64,000 nucleotides of DNA from Saccharicrinis sp965230625. Its GTDB lineage: Bacteria; Bacteroidota; Bacteroidia; Bacteroidales; Marinilabiliaceae. The notes beneath the pieces were generated by a model. That model saw nothing but the letters and a program-made list of their open reading frames with translations. It did not search any database and was not told where the DNA came from. Position numbers and translations under genes: made by a program. Of the stretch, positions 17,696 to 25,214 are shown in pieces. The DNA lies in NCBI GenBank assembly GCA_965230625.1, contig CBDDLL010000002.1:496001-560000 (forward strand). Reading direction: 5' to 3'. Position 1 is the stretch's first letter, and the number at the start of each line of letters is the position of its first letter.

Positions 17696-18211
17696 TTAAA
17701 AAAAGATGGTCAGATACTCTTGAAACTCTTCCATTTTTGACTTTAACTTACTTACTCCCAACACCTTTTGAGTTTTAACTGTATTTGTAGAAATATTTAA
17801 TTTTTCTGCTATTTCTCTATTTTTTAATCCCTCAAAAGTTAATAGCATCACTTTTTTGCAAGAAGTAGGAAGCTTAATTATTTCGTTATACAATTTAATG
17901 TACACCTCTTCTTCTATTATTTGAGATTCTAAATCTATTTCGGCAGCATTTTTCGCATAAACCTCGTAGTTGTTCTTTAGTTTATTGCGTTTTATAATAT
18001 TAAGACAGGAATTACGAACCGATGCAAATAAGAAACTTTTTATATTTTTTATATCTGAAAACGATTTTCTTTTCTCCCAAATTGTAATAAAAACATCTTG
18101 TACTACATCTTCAGGATCTTCGGTATCAGGAAGGTATCTAGTTGCAAAAAAGCACAATCCTTGATAGTATTGATCAAATAACTCCTTGTAATTCTCAATA
18201 TCCAAAATCAT
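17696..18211 (-). CDS. ECF sigma-70 factor, Bacteroidota FecI-like
   Basis: 171 residues. Region 2 about 11-75 (LFDQYYQGLCFFATRYL, DPEDVVQDVFITIWEKR), region 4 about 112-160 (LPTSCKKVMLLTFEGLKNREIAEKLNISTNTVKTQKVLG). These are characteristic of the Bacteroidota sigma family that pairs with FecR. First gene of the sigma-FecR-TonB receptor operon on the minus strand. Confidence 0.93.
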   Translation of the reverse strand: MILDIENYKELFDQYYQGLCFFATRYLPDTEDPEDVVQDVFITIWEKRKSFSDIKNIKSFLFASVRNSCLNIIKRNKLKNNYEVYAKNAAEIDLESQIIEEEVYIKLYNEIIKLPTSCKKVMLLTFEGLKNREIAEKLNISTNTVKTQKVLGVSKLKSKMEEFQEYLTIFF

Positions 18212-18319
18212 TCAGACAAACTACTATTAGTTGGTATTGGTATAACGACAATTTTTTAGATAAGTTGTTGCATCAATCGCTTGAAAAGTTAAAGTTTTAT
18301 TCAATTATTTTTATTTGCG

Positions 18320-18883
18320 TTAATTAAGACTTCTTCTAACTGTATAATAATCCTGATGCTCCTTAACAATTTTAAAATCGAACTTACTGTATAACTCAAT
18401 TGGACCTTTATAATGTCCTTCACATGATAGTTGTCCTTTTCCCGGGTAAGCCTCAACATAATCATAACCTTTCTTGGAATAATCTTCGCAGATTTGCTGC
18501 AATATCTTTTGTGCTATTCCTTTTCTTCTAAAATCTGGATGAATTAAAAAACAAACAATTGAACATATCTTTTCTCCAGGATTATCAATTAAATCGTAAT
18601 ACTTTAATAATCTTTGATAGTTTGATCGGTTGTTTGCATTGCACCATCCAACTACTTCATTATTATAATAAGCTAAATACCCTGTTAGTTTTCCTTCTTT
18701 AACATACTGAATTGCAGATGAACGATTACTCTCTCGATTCCATTGTTCACTTGTTCCTACAAAATGATACGAGAAACAATAACAAATAGACCAATCTGGA
18801 TTTTCAGAAAAATGAACGTTATCAAAGAATGCTAAATAATCATTTAATAATTTAGGAGACAATTGTTTTATTGTAAATTCCAT
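18320..18883 (-). CDS. GNAT-family N-acetyltransferase
   Basis: 187 residues. GNAT core at about 100-135: ICSIVCFLIHPDFRRKGIAQKILQQ, with the acetyl-CoA loop R-R-K-G-I-A. The N-terminal FFDNVHFSENPDWSICYCFSYHF resembles a subgroup acting on unknown small substrates, with Cys/Trp-rich residues near the front. It lies 108 bp from the sigma start, in the same orientation, so is probably separate. Confidence 0.85.
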   Translation of the reverse strand: MEFTIKQLSPKLLNDYLAFFDNVHFSENPDWSICYCFSYHFVGTSEQWNRESNRSSAIQYVKEGKLTGYLAYYNNEVVGWCNANNRSNYQRLLKYYDLIDNPGEKICSIVCFLIHPDFRRKGIAQKILQQICEDYSKKGYDYVEAYPGKGQLSCEGHYKGPIELYSKFDFKIVKEHQDYYTVRRSLN

Positions 18884-18930
18884 ACCACTTATAGAAAAAT
18901 AATTTATTGGTTAAACTTTGATAAATATAC

Positions 18931-18955
18931 AAAAAGAGGGGTTTTCACCCCTTTC
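18931..18955 (-). terminator. Rho-independent terminator of the 19017 lipoprotein gene
   Basis: Stem AGGGGT / ACCCCT with a small loop, then TCTTTTTG on the minus strand. About 60 nt past the lipoprotein stop. Confidence 0.75.
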
Positions 18956-19016
18956 AATTATATGTTAATATTTCTAATTCAAGAATATTCCAACAATTAA
19001 ACACTCAAGTATGATG

Positions 19017-19484
19017 CTATTCTGGTTTCATTCTTAAATTAAACGTGTATTTCATAACTTCATGGCTATCATCAGTATTCAGTGTAATTTCAACAACTCT
19101 TCTTTCATCTTCATTCTTCACATACATAGTGACCTGAATATCATCCAATTGACCATCCCCATACGAACCCTCAGCAGATATTATTTGATCACAGATAAAT
19201 TCTTTAGAACTTAAACTAGTAACTTTAACAGGAAAATAATCTTCCAAATTATCAACCAATCTATAGTATTCAATCGAATGATATCTCCATGATGAGCTTG
19301 TTGCAGTTATTCCAAAATCACTATCCTCCAACATTAAACCATCTCCAATTTTATAGGTATGATCACCTAATGATATTGATGCTAGTTGAACTTTTTCAGT
19401 ATTAAAAGTTTTGCCTTCTGAACTGTTCTTGCTGCAACTTGCTAGCATAAAAATTAATCCAAGTGCAAATAATAAACGTATCAT
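19017..19484 (-). CDS. Lipoprotein, function unknown
   Basis: 155 residues. Signal MIRLLFALGLIFMLASC, with lipobox Cys at 17 and Ser/Lys-rich mature N-terminus. The rest is beta-rich with no recognised domain (ISLGDHTYKIGDGLMLEDSD, then TMYVKNEDERRVVEITLN). Single-gene unit with its own terminator. Membrane-anchored in the periplasm or on the surface; role unknown. Confidence 0.6.
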   Translation of the reverse strand: MIRLLFALGLIFMLASCSKNSSEGKTFNTEKVQLASISLGDHTYKIGDGLMLEDSDFGITATSSSWRYHSIEYYRLVDNLEDYFPVKVTSLSSKEFICDQIISAEGSYGDGQLDDIQVTMYVKNEDERRVVEITLNTDDSHEVMKYTFNLRMKPE

Positions 19485-19597
19485 AACTAATTCTATAATC
19501 CAATAACTTTTAAGAAAAATACAAAAAGTAGAATAAATGATCTATTATTTAATATTTTTTAACTTAATATTTATTAATGTATTAATTTGGTATTTTT

Positions 19598-20092
19598 TTA
19601 CTTTAAAGCATAGATAAACTCCACAATTTCTTTACCTCTAGCATTAGCAAAACCTTTTTCACTTCCTATTTTTTTAAATCCACATTTTTCCAACACTTTT
19701 TGAGAACCAAAATTATCAAATGCAACACGACCATAAATAGGACGTTTTTCCTCTATTTGAAGAAATTGTTGTAAAGCATTTGTTGCAATCCCTCTTCCCC
19801 AGAAACTCTTTCCAATCCAATAAGTAATTTCCGATTCTCCTTCCATTTCATATTTCGCAATACTTCCTACAATTTCATTGTCCACAAGAATAGTTTTGAT
19901 ATTCACTGTTTTGTCGGTCAATAATTTATTCCACTTTTGAAAAAAAGCTTCTTTATCGTTTGGATCCTTAGAAGTAAATGCAGCTAAATAATTGGCTGCC
20001 GTATCTTGATGAAAAATAAATAAATACTCCAAATCATTGGTTTCTGTATTTCTTAATATTATCCCATTCTTATTTTCCTTCAATATATCCAT
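19598..20092 (-). CDS. GNAT-family N-acetyltransferase, RimJ-like
   Basis: 164 residues, Acetyltransf_3 type. The central TYWIGKSFWGRGIATNALQQF (about 91-111) holds the acetyl-CoA loop (W-G-R-G-I-A), followed by RPIYGRVAFDNFGSQKVLEKCGFKKIG, the family-specific Asn-containing segment. RimJ-like enzymes acetylate amino-terminal residues or small amines; the target here is unknown. It lies 21 bp after the M28 peptidase gene and may be co-transcribed with it. Confidence 0.85.
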   Translation of the reverse strand: MDILKENKNGIILRNTETNDLEYLFIFHQDTAANYLAAFTSKDPNDKEAFFQKWNKLLTDKTVNIKTILVDNEIVGSIAKYEMEGESEITYWIGKSFWGRGIATNALQQFLQIEEKRPIYGRVAFDNFGSQKVLEKCGFKKIGSEKGFANARGKEIVEFIYALK

Positions 20093-20113
20093 GTCATAAT
20101 ATAACTAATATTT

Positions 20114-21046
20114 TTATAACTCTCTTAACGCTAAAAATACCTCATCAATAACTAACGACATTCTGTTTATATCCAGAGTCTCCATGGTATCAGTTACTTT
20201 GTGATAGTTTTTATTTCTGTAAAACGCAGTATTTGTAACCATTACAGCACTAAAACCATATCGCCAATAATTAAGATGATCTGAGAAATCAATACCGGAA
20301 AGCTTCGCTGGGGCTTTAAACGACTTTGTTTTTATCAAGTTTTGTTTTCTCATTTTTCTGTTAAACTTTCTTCCAAACTGTCCATTTCCAAACTTTTGAA
20401 CTACTGTTATATAATCTCCTCTGCTACCATACAGTAATTTTAAAATACCTACCGGGTAATCTTGCGAATTTTTATTATCGTTAAAATACCCAATCATCTC
20501 AAGACATATCATTCCTTTTATATGCTCATTATTATCATACAAAGATTTAGCATGAATATGACTTCCCATATAATCGGTTCTAAAATAAGGTGGTTCCTCT
20601 AATGTGTATGCTACAAATTCTATTTGATAACTTAATTTATCCTTCGAAATCAATCTGGATAATTCGAGCAATCCAACTATCCCACTTGCATTATCATCTG
20701 CTCCTTCCTGATCTCCAGCTACATCATAATGTGCACCAACAACAACTTTTCCATTGTTACTTGCTCCAAGTCTTCCTACAACATTTTTATACTCTATACC
20801 ATTAACATTAAATATTTGATAGAAAACTGTATCGCAACATTTGGCGAGTTCTTCAAAAATATAATTTGCTACAAAATTAAGAGTTTTAACATTTTTATGA
20901 TTTCTACTAGAAGTAGTTTTGGTTATTACTCTTAGGTCGTTCTTAATTCTCATAGTATCAGAATATGATGCATGCTGATTCTCTATTGCATAAGATTTTA
21001 CAAATGCACATAAAATAAAAACTATGAAATAAATATATCTAATCAT
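20114..21046 (-). CDS. M28-family zinc aminopeptidase, exported
   Basis: 310 residues. Signal peptide 1-20 (ending VKSYA). The M28 co-catalytic zinc ligands are visible: His and Asp in GAHYDVAGDQEGADDNASG (about 105-123, His107 and Asp118), Glu-Glu in EEPPYF, an Asp in ISKDKL or the MIGYF region, and the late His in KNYHKVTDTME (about 279-289). Acts on peptide N-termini in the periplasm or outside. A GNAT gene follows 21 bp downstream. Confidence 0.88.
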   Translation of the reverse strand: MIRYIYFIVFILCAFVKSYAIENQHASYSDTMRIKNDLRVITKTTSSRNHKNVKTLNFVANYIFEELAKCCDTVFYQIFNVNGIEYKNVVGRLGASNNGKVVVGAHYDVAGDQEGADDNASGIVGLLELSRLISKDKLSYQIEFVAYTLEEPPYFRTDYMGSHIHAKSLYDNNEHIKGMICLEMIGYFNDNKNSQDYPVGILKLLYGSRGDYITVVQKFGNGQFGRKFNRKMRKQNLIKTKSFKAPAKLSGIDFSDHLNYWRYGFSAVMVTNTAFYRNKNYHKVTDTMETLDINRMSLVIDEVFLALREL

Positions 21047-21095
21047 ATAAGGAATGATATAAAGTCGAATTAATTGTATTGTTATCGGTAAAAAT

Positions 21096-21644
21096 TCAGT
21101 TTTCGTTTAAATATTGTTGAGCGGATTGAATTGTTGCATAAAAGTAATCTAAAGCTGCTAAAAAACTATTTTGAACATCCTTTGCTTTAACTGTCTGTTG
21201 ATTAATTTCCAAATCCCTTGTTGCACAAGCATCTCCAATTAAAGTAATATTAAAACCCAAATCTTTCGCAGCTCTTACTGTTGCATCAACACACATATGA
21301 GTCATCATTCCACAGACAACTAAATCTATTATATTCTTACTTTTTAGATAGTTTAGCAATTCCGTTTCCCAAAAACTATTTGGATAATTCTTTAAGATAA
21401 CTTTTTCATTTTCTAATGGGTTTACATTTTCATGAATTTCTACTCCCATTGTATTAGGTAGAAAAAATGATGATTCAGGCCTTGTAGCAATGTGTTGAAC
21501 ATGTATTACGGGTAAATTATTACCTCTAAACCAATTAAGAATAAGTCTTGAATTTTCACATGCCTTTAACGAATCAACAAGTGGCATATTACCCTTATCG
21601 AAATAATCATTTTGAATATCGATAATTATTAATGCTGTTTTCAT
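21096..21644 (-). CDS. Isochorismatase-family cysteine hydrolase
   Basis: 182 residues with the full catalytic triad: Asp9 (IIDIQNDYF), Lys85 (VILKNYPNSF), Cys118 (CGMMTHMCVDATVRAA), and the preceding cis-peptide Gly-Met-Met. Family members hydrolyse amides (nicotinamidase-like) or isochorismate; no specific nicotinamidase zinc ligand is obvious, so the substrate is open. Cytoplasmic. The unit boundaries are about 50-75 bp on either side. Confidence 0.88.
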   Translation of the reverse strand: MKTALIIIDIQNDYFDKGNMPLVDSLKACENSRLILNWFRGNNLPVIHVQHIATRPESSFFLPNTMGVEIHENVNPLENEKVILKNYPNSFWETELLNYLKSKNIIDLVVCGMMTHMCVDATVRAAKDLGFNITLIGDACATRDLEINQQTVKAKDVQNSFLAALDYFYATIQSAQQYLNEN

Positions 21645-21720
21645 AATCTAGAGTTAATAGGATATTATATATGTGTAATTAAAATTTAGTAACATAGACT
21701 CAAAAACGAAACTTATCCAT

Positions 21721-22665
21721 TTATTCCTCCCGAACATTTAGATATAAATCTCTTCTTAAACCTCCTTTATTAAAAAGTGCTCTCATTCTTTGTTTTTGTC
21801 CCTTGGTAAACATAAACATAGCCTCATCATATACATAATCCATATAGTTCATAAACATATCACTAGAACCACAAGAATATTGTGGGTAGGTTGGTGTGCA
21901 TTCTCTCTGATTCATTTGTACTGGAGTATCATCCACTAAATCACCATCATCCTTTATATCTTCACAGGCTCCATTTTTACCAAAAACATGCCTAAGGTTT
22001 AACCAATGCCCAATTTCATGCGTGGCTGTCCTGCCAAGGTTGTGGTTTGGCCATAGTGGAGGAAGCGTTCCAAAACACCTGGGATCTATAACAACTCCAT
22101 CTATTCGTTTATCACAGCCTGGAAAGTTAGCATAACCCGGTATTGATATTTTTCCAGTAGCAGTTTTTTTATCTGCAATCCAAATATTTAAGTACTGGTC
22201 TCTTGGCCAAGCATCTTGCCCTCCTTTATCAGTAAAGTATAAACGTAAGTCTTCGATTGGTCTATCAATTCCAGTGTCTCCGTCTCCACCAATTACATCA
22301 CTTGATGTTCTGATTATGCCAGTCGTTGGATTTCCCTCCGGATCAACCGTTGCTAAATAGAATTCTATTCCAACATCTGCAACCAAATCAATAAATTCAT
22401 CGGGTGTTTTTTGCCAATCAGAATTTTGTTTTCTAAAATCCTGATTTAAAACATCTATCTGCGAGCGTATCTTATCATCACTAATTTCGAATGGTTCTGG
22501 AGCATAATTGATCACATGAACTACAACAGGTATTTTTATAATTTCGTCTTCAGGAACAATATCTGGAATTCCCTCTTCTGGTATTTCATCTTCCTTTTCA
22601 TTCTCGCAAGAACTAAAAATTGATAATACGATAAGTACAACTAGGGCTAGAATTATATTTTTCAT
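21721..22665 (-). CDS. M43 pappalysin-like zinc metalloprotease, lipoprotein
   Basis: 314 residues. Lipobox Cys20 (FSSC), an acidic spacer (about 21-45), then a protease domain with HEIGHWLNLRH at 216-226 (the HExxHxxGxxH-type zinc site with Asn replacing Gly at position 7), and Met-turn MNYMDY at 272-277. Matches M43 family members of Bacteroidota. As a lipoprotein it is likely surface or periplasmic. Confidence 0.88.
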   Translation of the reverse strand: MKNIILALVVLIVLSIFSSCENEKEDEIPEEGIPDIVPEDEIIKIPVVVHVINYAPEPFEISDDKIRSQIDVLNQDFRKQNSDWQKTPDEFIDLVADVGIEFYLATVDPEGNPTTGIIRTSSDVIGGDGDTGIDRPIEDLRLYFTDKGGQDAWPRDQYLNIWIADKKTATGKISIPGYANFPGCDKRIDGVVIDPRCFGTLPPLWPNHNLGRTATHEIGHWLNLRHVFGKNGACEDIKDDGDLVDDTPVQMNQRECTPTYPQYSCGSSDMFMNYMDYVYDEAMFMFTKGQKQRMRALFNKGGLRRDLYLNVREE

Positions 22666-22830
22666 TTTATTATGTTTTTAAATACTAATTGTAGATGGTT
22701 AACAGTTGATTTGGTTGCGTTATGTAAATAAATAAATTCTTTTATTCATTGCATTCAAAACACAATTACAATCTACTTATCAAAAAGTTAGGACAAATCT
22801 GAACTACTAACAATTATTAGTGTTTAAATA

Positions 22831-23280
22831 CTATAATCCCAATTGATAAATTCTGGACTCTTCTCCCCAAGGATGATATCCATTGCCTATATATTCAAAA
22901 CCATATTTTTCATATAATCCTATATGGTCGGTACATAAATACAAATATTCAAATCCTGCTTTTTTACTATCCTCTTTTGCTTTCTCAATTAACAAAGAAC
23001 TAAAAGAATTTCCTCGATGCTTTTGATCAATAAATACAGCACAAATCCATGGATATAAATCCATTCTGCTTATAAAATCATTAGTTATAAGTCCTGCGCA
23101 CCCTATTAAATTATTATCCTTCTCTAGTAAATACCATTGAGGTAGGGGATTTTTAGTATAAATGCTATTACTTATGCAATCGTCATATATTTTTGGTAGT
23201 GCGCTTTGCCAACAGTTCTGAAAATATTTAATAGCAATATTTTTATATTCTGGGTTTTCACGAACAGATATTATTTTCAT
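22831..23280 (-). CDS. GNAT-family N-acetyltransferase
   Basis: 149 residues. GNAT core at about 75-108: PWICAVFIDQKHRGNSFSSLLIEKAKEDSKKAGFEYLYL, with Q-K-H-R-G-N-S-F as the acetyl-CoA loop (Asn in place of the usual Gly/Lys). The C-terminal LYEKYGFEYIG is also typical. Substrate unknown. Fifth GNAT of the region and the last of the minus-strand genes before the divergent plus-strand operon. Confidence 0.85.
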   Translation of the reverse strand: MKIISVRENPEYKNIAIKYFQNCWQSALPKIYDDCISNSIYTKNPLPQWYLLEKDNNLIGCAGLITNDFISRMDLYPWICAVFIDQKHRGNSFSSLLIEKAKEDSKKAGFEYLYLCTDHIGLYEKYGFEYIGNGYHPWGEESRIYQLGL

Positions 23281-23437
23281 TTCATTTTGTTAACTATTAT
23301 TCCAGCTTCAACAATTATAGAAAAAATAATTAACTAACAATTGTAAAAAATCCCTGAAACCTAATATCCTTATGAGCAGAAACATAAATTATTTAATTAA
23401 AAAATGTAAAACAAGTTTTCCTAATTGCTGATTTATT

Positions 23438-23445
23438 TAGATTTG
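23438..23445 (+). promoter_or_regulatory. Candidate Bacteroidota -7 box
   Basis: TAGATTTG matches TAnnTTTG, about 77 bp upstream of the sigma gene at 23522. The matching upstream -33 box is not clear. Confidence 0.4.
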
Positions 23446-23521
23446 TAGGCTGAAAGTAACAATGGTAATCATTATGATTCCCTATTAGAACAAACCTATT
23501 ACACGACAAATTGTAACTAAT

Positions 23522-24094
23522 ATGTCTACCGAAAAAGATTTATTTCTTCTAGTAAAGAATTCAGACGAAAAAGCTTTCGAAATCCTATTTCGGCTTTACT
23601 ATCAACCTTTAAAATCATATGCTACCAACATAATTGAGGATAACGAACTTGCTGAAGGAATTGTACAAGAAGTTTTTATTAATCTTTGGGAGAATAGAAA
23701 TAAACTTGAGAACACTGCTCCTAAAGCATATTTATACCAATTGGTGAAAAACCGTGCTTTAAATAAGATTCGGCATCAAAAGGTAAAAAATAAATATACT
23801 GAAGAAATACTCCATACCGAAAATGAATGGATAGACGAAGAACTTGATCATGAAGACTTGGTTGCTAAAATATACATGAGCATTGATAAACTACCTGCAC
23901 AATGTAAAAAAGTATTTATAATGAGTCGTATGCATGGTTTAAAACATAAAGAAATTGCAGAAGATCTAAATATTAGCATTAAAACAGTAAAAAACCAGGT
24001 GGGCAAGGCATTAAAAATTCTTCGCAAAGATTTAAATGGGATCAATATTACTCTAATAATTAGCTTATTAAAAATATTATCAGAAAAATTCTAA
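23522..24094 (+). CDS. ECF sigma-70 factor, Bacteroidota FecI-like
   Basis: 190 residues. Region 2 about 12-80 (LVKNSDEKAFEILFRLYYQPLKSYATNI, ELAEGIVQEVFINLWENR), region 4 about 125-175 (LPAQCKKVFIMSRMHGLKHKEIAEDLNISIKTVKNQVGKALK). First gene of the second sigma-FecR-TonB receptor set, now on the plus strand, 51 bp from the FecR start. The preceding 240-bp gap holds a candidate -7 box. Confidence 0.93.
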   Translation: MSTEKDLFLLVKNSDEKAFEILFRLYYQPLKSYATNIIEDNELAEGIVQEVFINLWENRNKLENTAPKAYLYQLVKNRALNKIRHQKVKNKYTEEILHTENEWIDEELDHEDLVAKIYMSIDKLPAQCKKVFIMSRMHGLKHKEIAEDLNISIKTVKNQVGKALKILRKDLNGINITLIISLLKILSEKF

Positions 24095-24145
24095 TTTTCT
24101 ATAGGTCCTTTTACGATCAAAGGTGTTTTAAAATTGAATAACGAG

Positions 24146-25126
24146 ATGAAAAGCAATAATTCACATAATATAGATTGGGAAATCATTACAAGTATCCTTG
24201 ATGGTTCTGCTACAACCAACGATAAGAATATGTTTGAAAGTTGGATTGAGGAGGATCAAAACAAGGAATACTTTAATGAAATAGAACGAACATGGCAACA
24301 GACAGGTGATATATCATATTGTTTTAATAACGAGACAAACAATGCGTGGATAAAAATATCGAAACAAACAATTAAAAAGAAGCAAAATAAAGTCAAGGTA
24401 AGAAAGCTAATAATAAAAACTGCGCAAATTGCAGCTGCTTTAATAGTTTTACTTTTTGTAGCTAAATATATATTCTTACCTAATAAAGAAGTACTAACAA
24501 CACAAACAGATATAATTAACAACTATCAATTACCCGACAATAGCCTTGTAAGTATTAATAAAAATAGTAAACTAACATTTGTTAAAGGATTTAGGGGTAA
24601 TAAAAGAAAGGTATGGTTAAAAGGTGAAGCTTTTTTCGATGTTAAAAAAGACATAACAAAACCTTTTTTAATACACACTTCAAATGGAGTATTCGAAGTG
24701 CTGGGAACATCGTTTAATATCTCGAATTATAAATATGATAGTGAAATTACTTTAAGTGTTAAGACAGGTAAAGTAAAGTTTACATCGCCTAATAAAAAGT
24801 ATACTATTGTTAAAATGGGAGAATCGATAAGATATAATTCTCAAACCAACAAACTAGTAAAAACAACCAAATTAGATCTTAATTTATTATCGTGGAAAAC
24901 TAAAAAGTTTCTATTTGATAATACCAATTTACAAAATGTAGTAGAAATTTTAGAGTCAGTATATAACGTAAAAATTAAAATAAATGATAATCAACTAAGA
25001 ACATTACGATTCTCGGCTAGTTTTGATAATCAACCATTAGAAAAAATATTAAAAGTAATAGCGCTAACTTTTGATATAGAAACAAAACAAATTAATAATA
25101 CTATTGAAATATACATACCTAAATAA
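24146..25126 (+). CDS. FecR-family anti-sigma factor
   Basis: 326 residues from the ATG chosen here; a TTG 12 bp upstream would add four residues. Cytoplasmic domain 1-88, membrane helix about 93-111, FecR domain about 130-235 (PDNSLVSINKNSKLTFV, then LKGEAFFDVK), C-terminal DUF4974-like domain about 252-326. It lies 51 bp after the sigma gene and 88 bp before the receptor. Binds and restrains that sigma factor. Confidence 0.9.
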   Translation: MKSNNSHNIDWEIITSILDGSATTNDKNMFESWIEEDQNKEYFNEIERTWQQTGDISYCFNNETNNAWIKISKQTIKKKQNKVKVRKLIIKTAQIAAALIVLLFVAKYIFLPNKEVLTTQTDIINNYQLPDNSLVSINKNSKLTFVKGFRGNKRKVWLKGEAFFDVKKDITKPFLIHTSNGVFEVLGTSFNISNYKYDSEITLSVKTGKVKFTSPNKKYTIVKMGESIRYNSQTNKLVKTTKLDLNLLSWKTKKFLFDNTNLQNVVEILESVYNVKIKINDNQLRTLRFSASFDNQPLEKILKVIALTFDIETKQINNTIEIYIPK

Positions 25127-25214
25127 ATAATATTCTGTATTAGATACATGAATAATTAAGCTAAAATTAATACAATCGATAGGCTAATCGCCACTTAAAA
25201 CAAAACTAACACAC

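Noticed and set aside
3849..23280. Integron gene-cassette array
   Set aside because: Gene content is suggestive, but no repeated attC-like core sites (RYYYAAC/GTTRRRY pairs) or integrase were seen between the genes.
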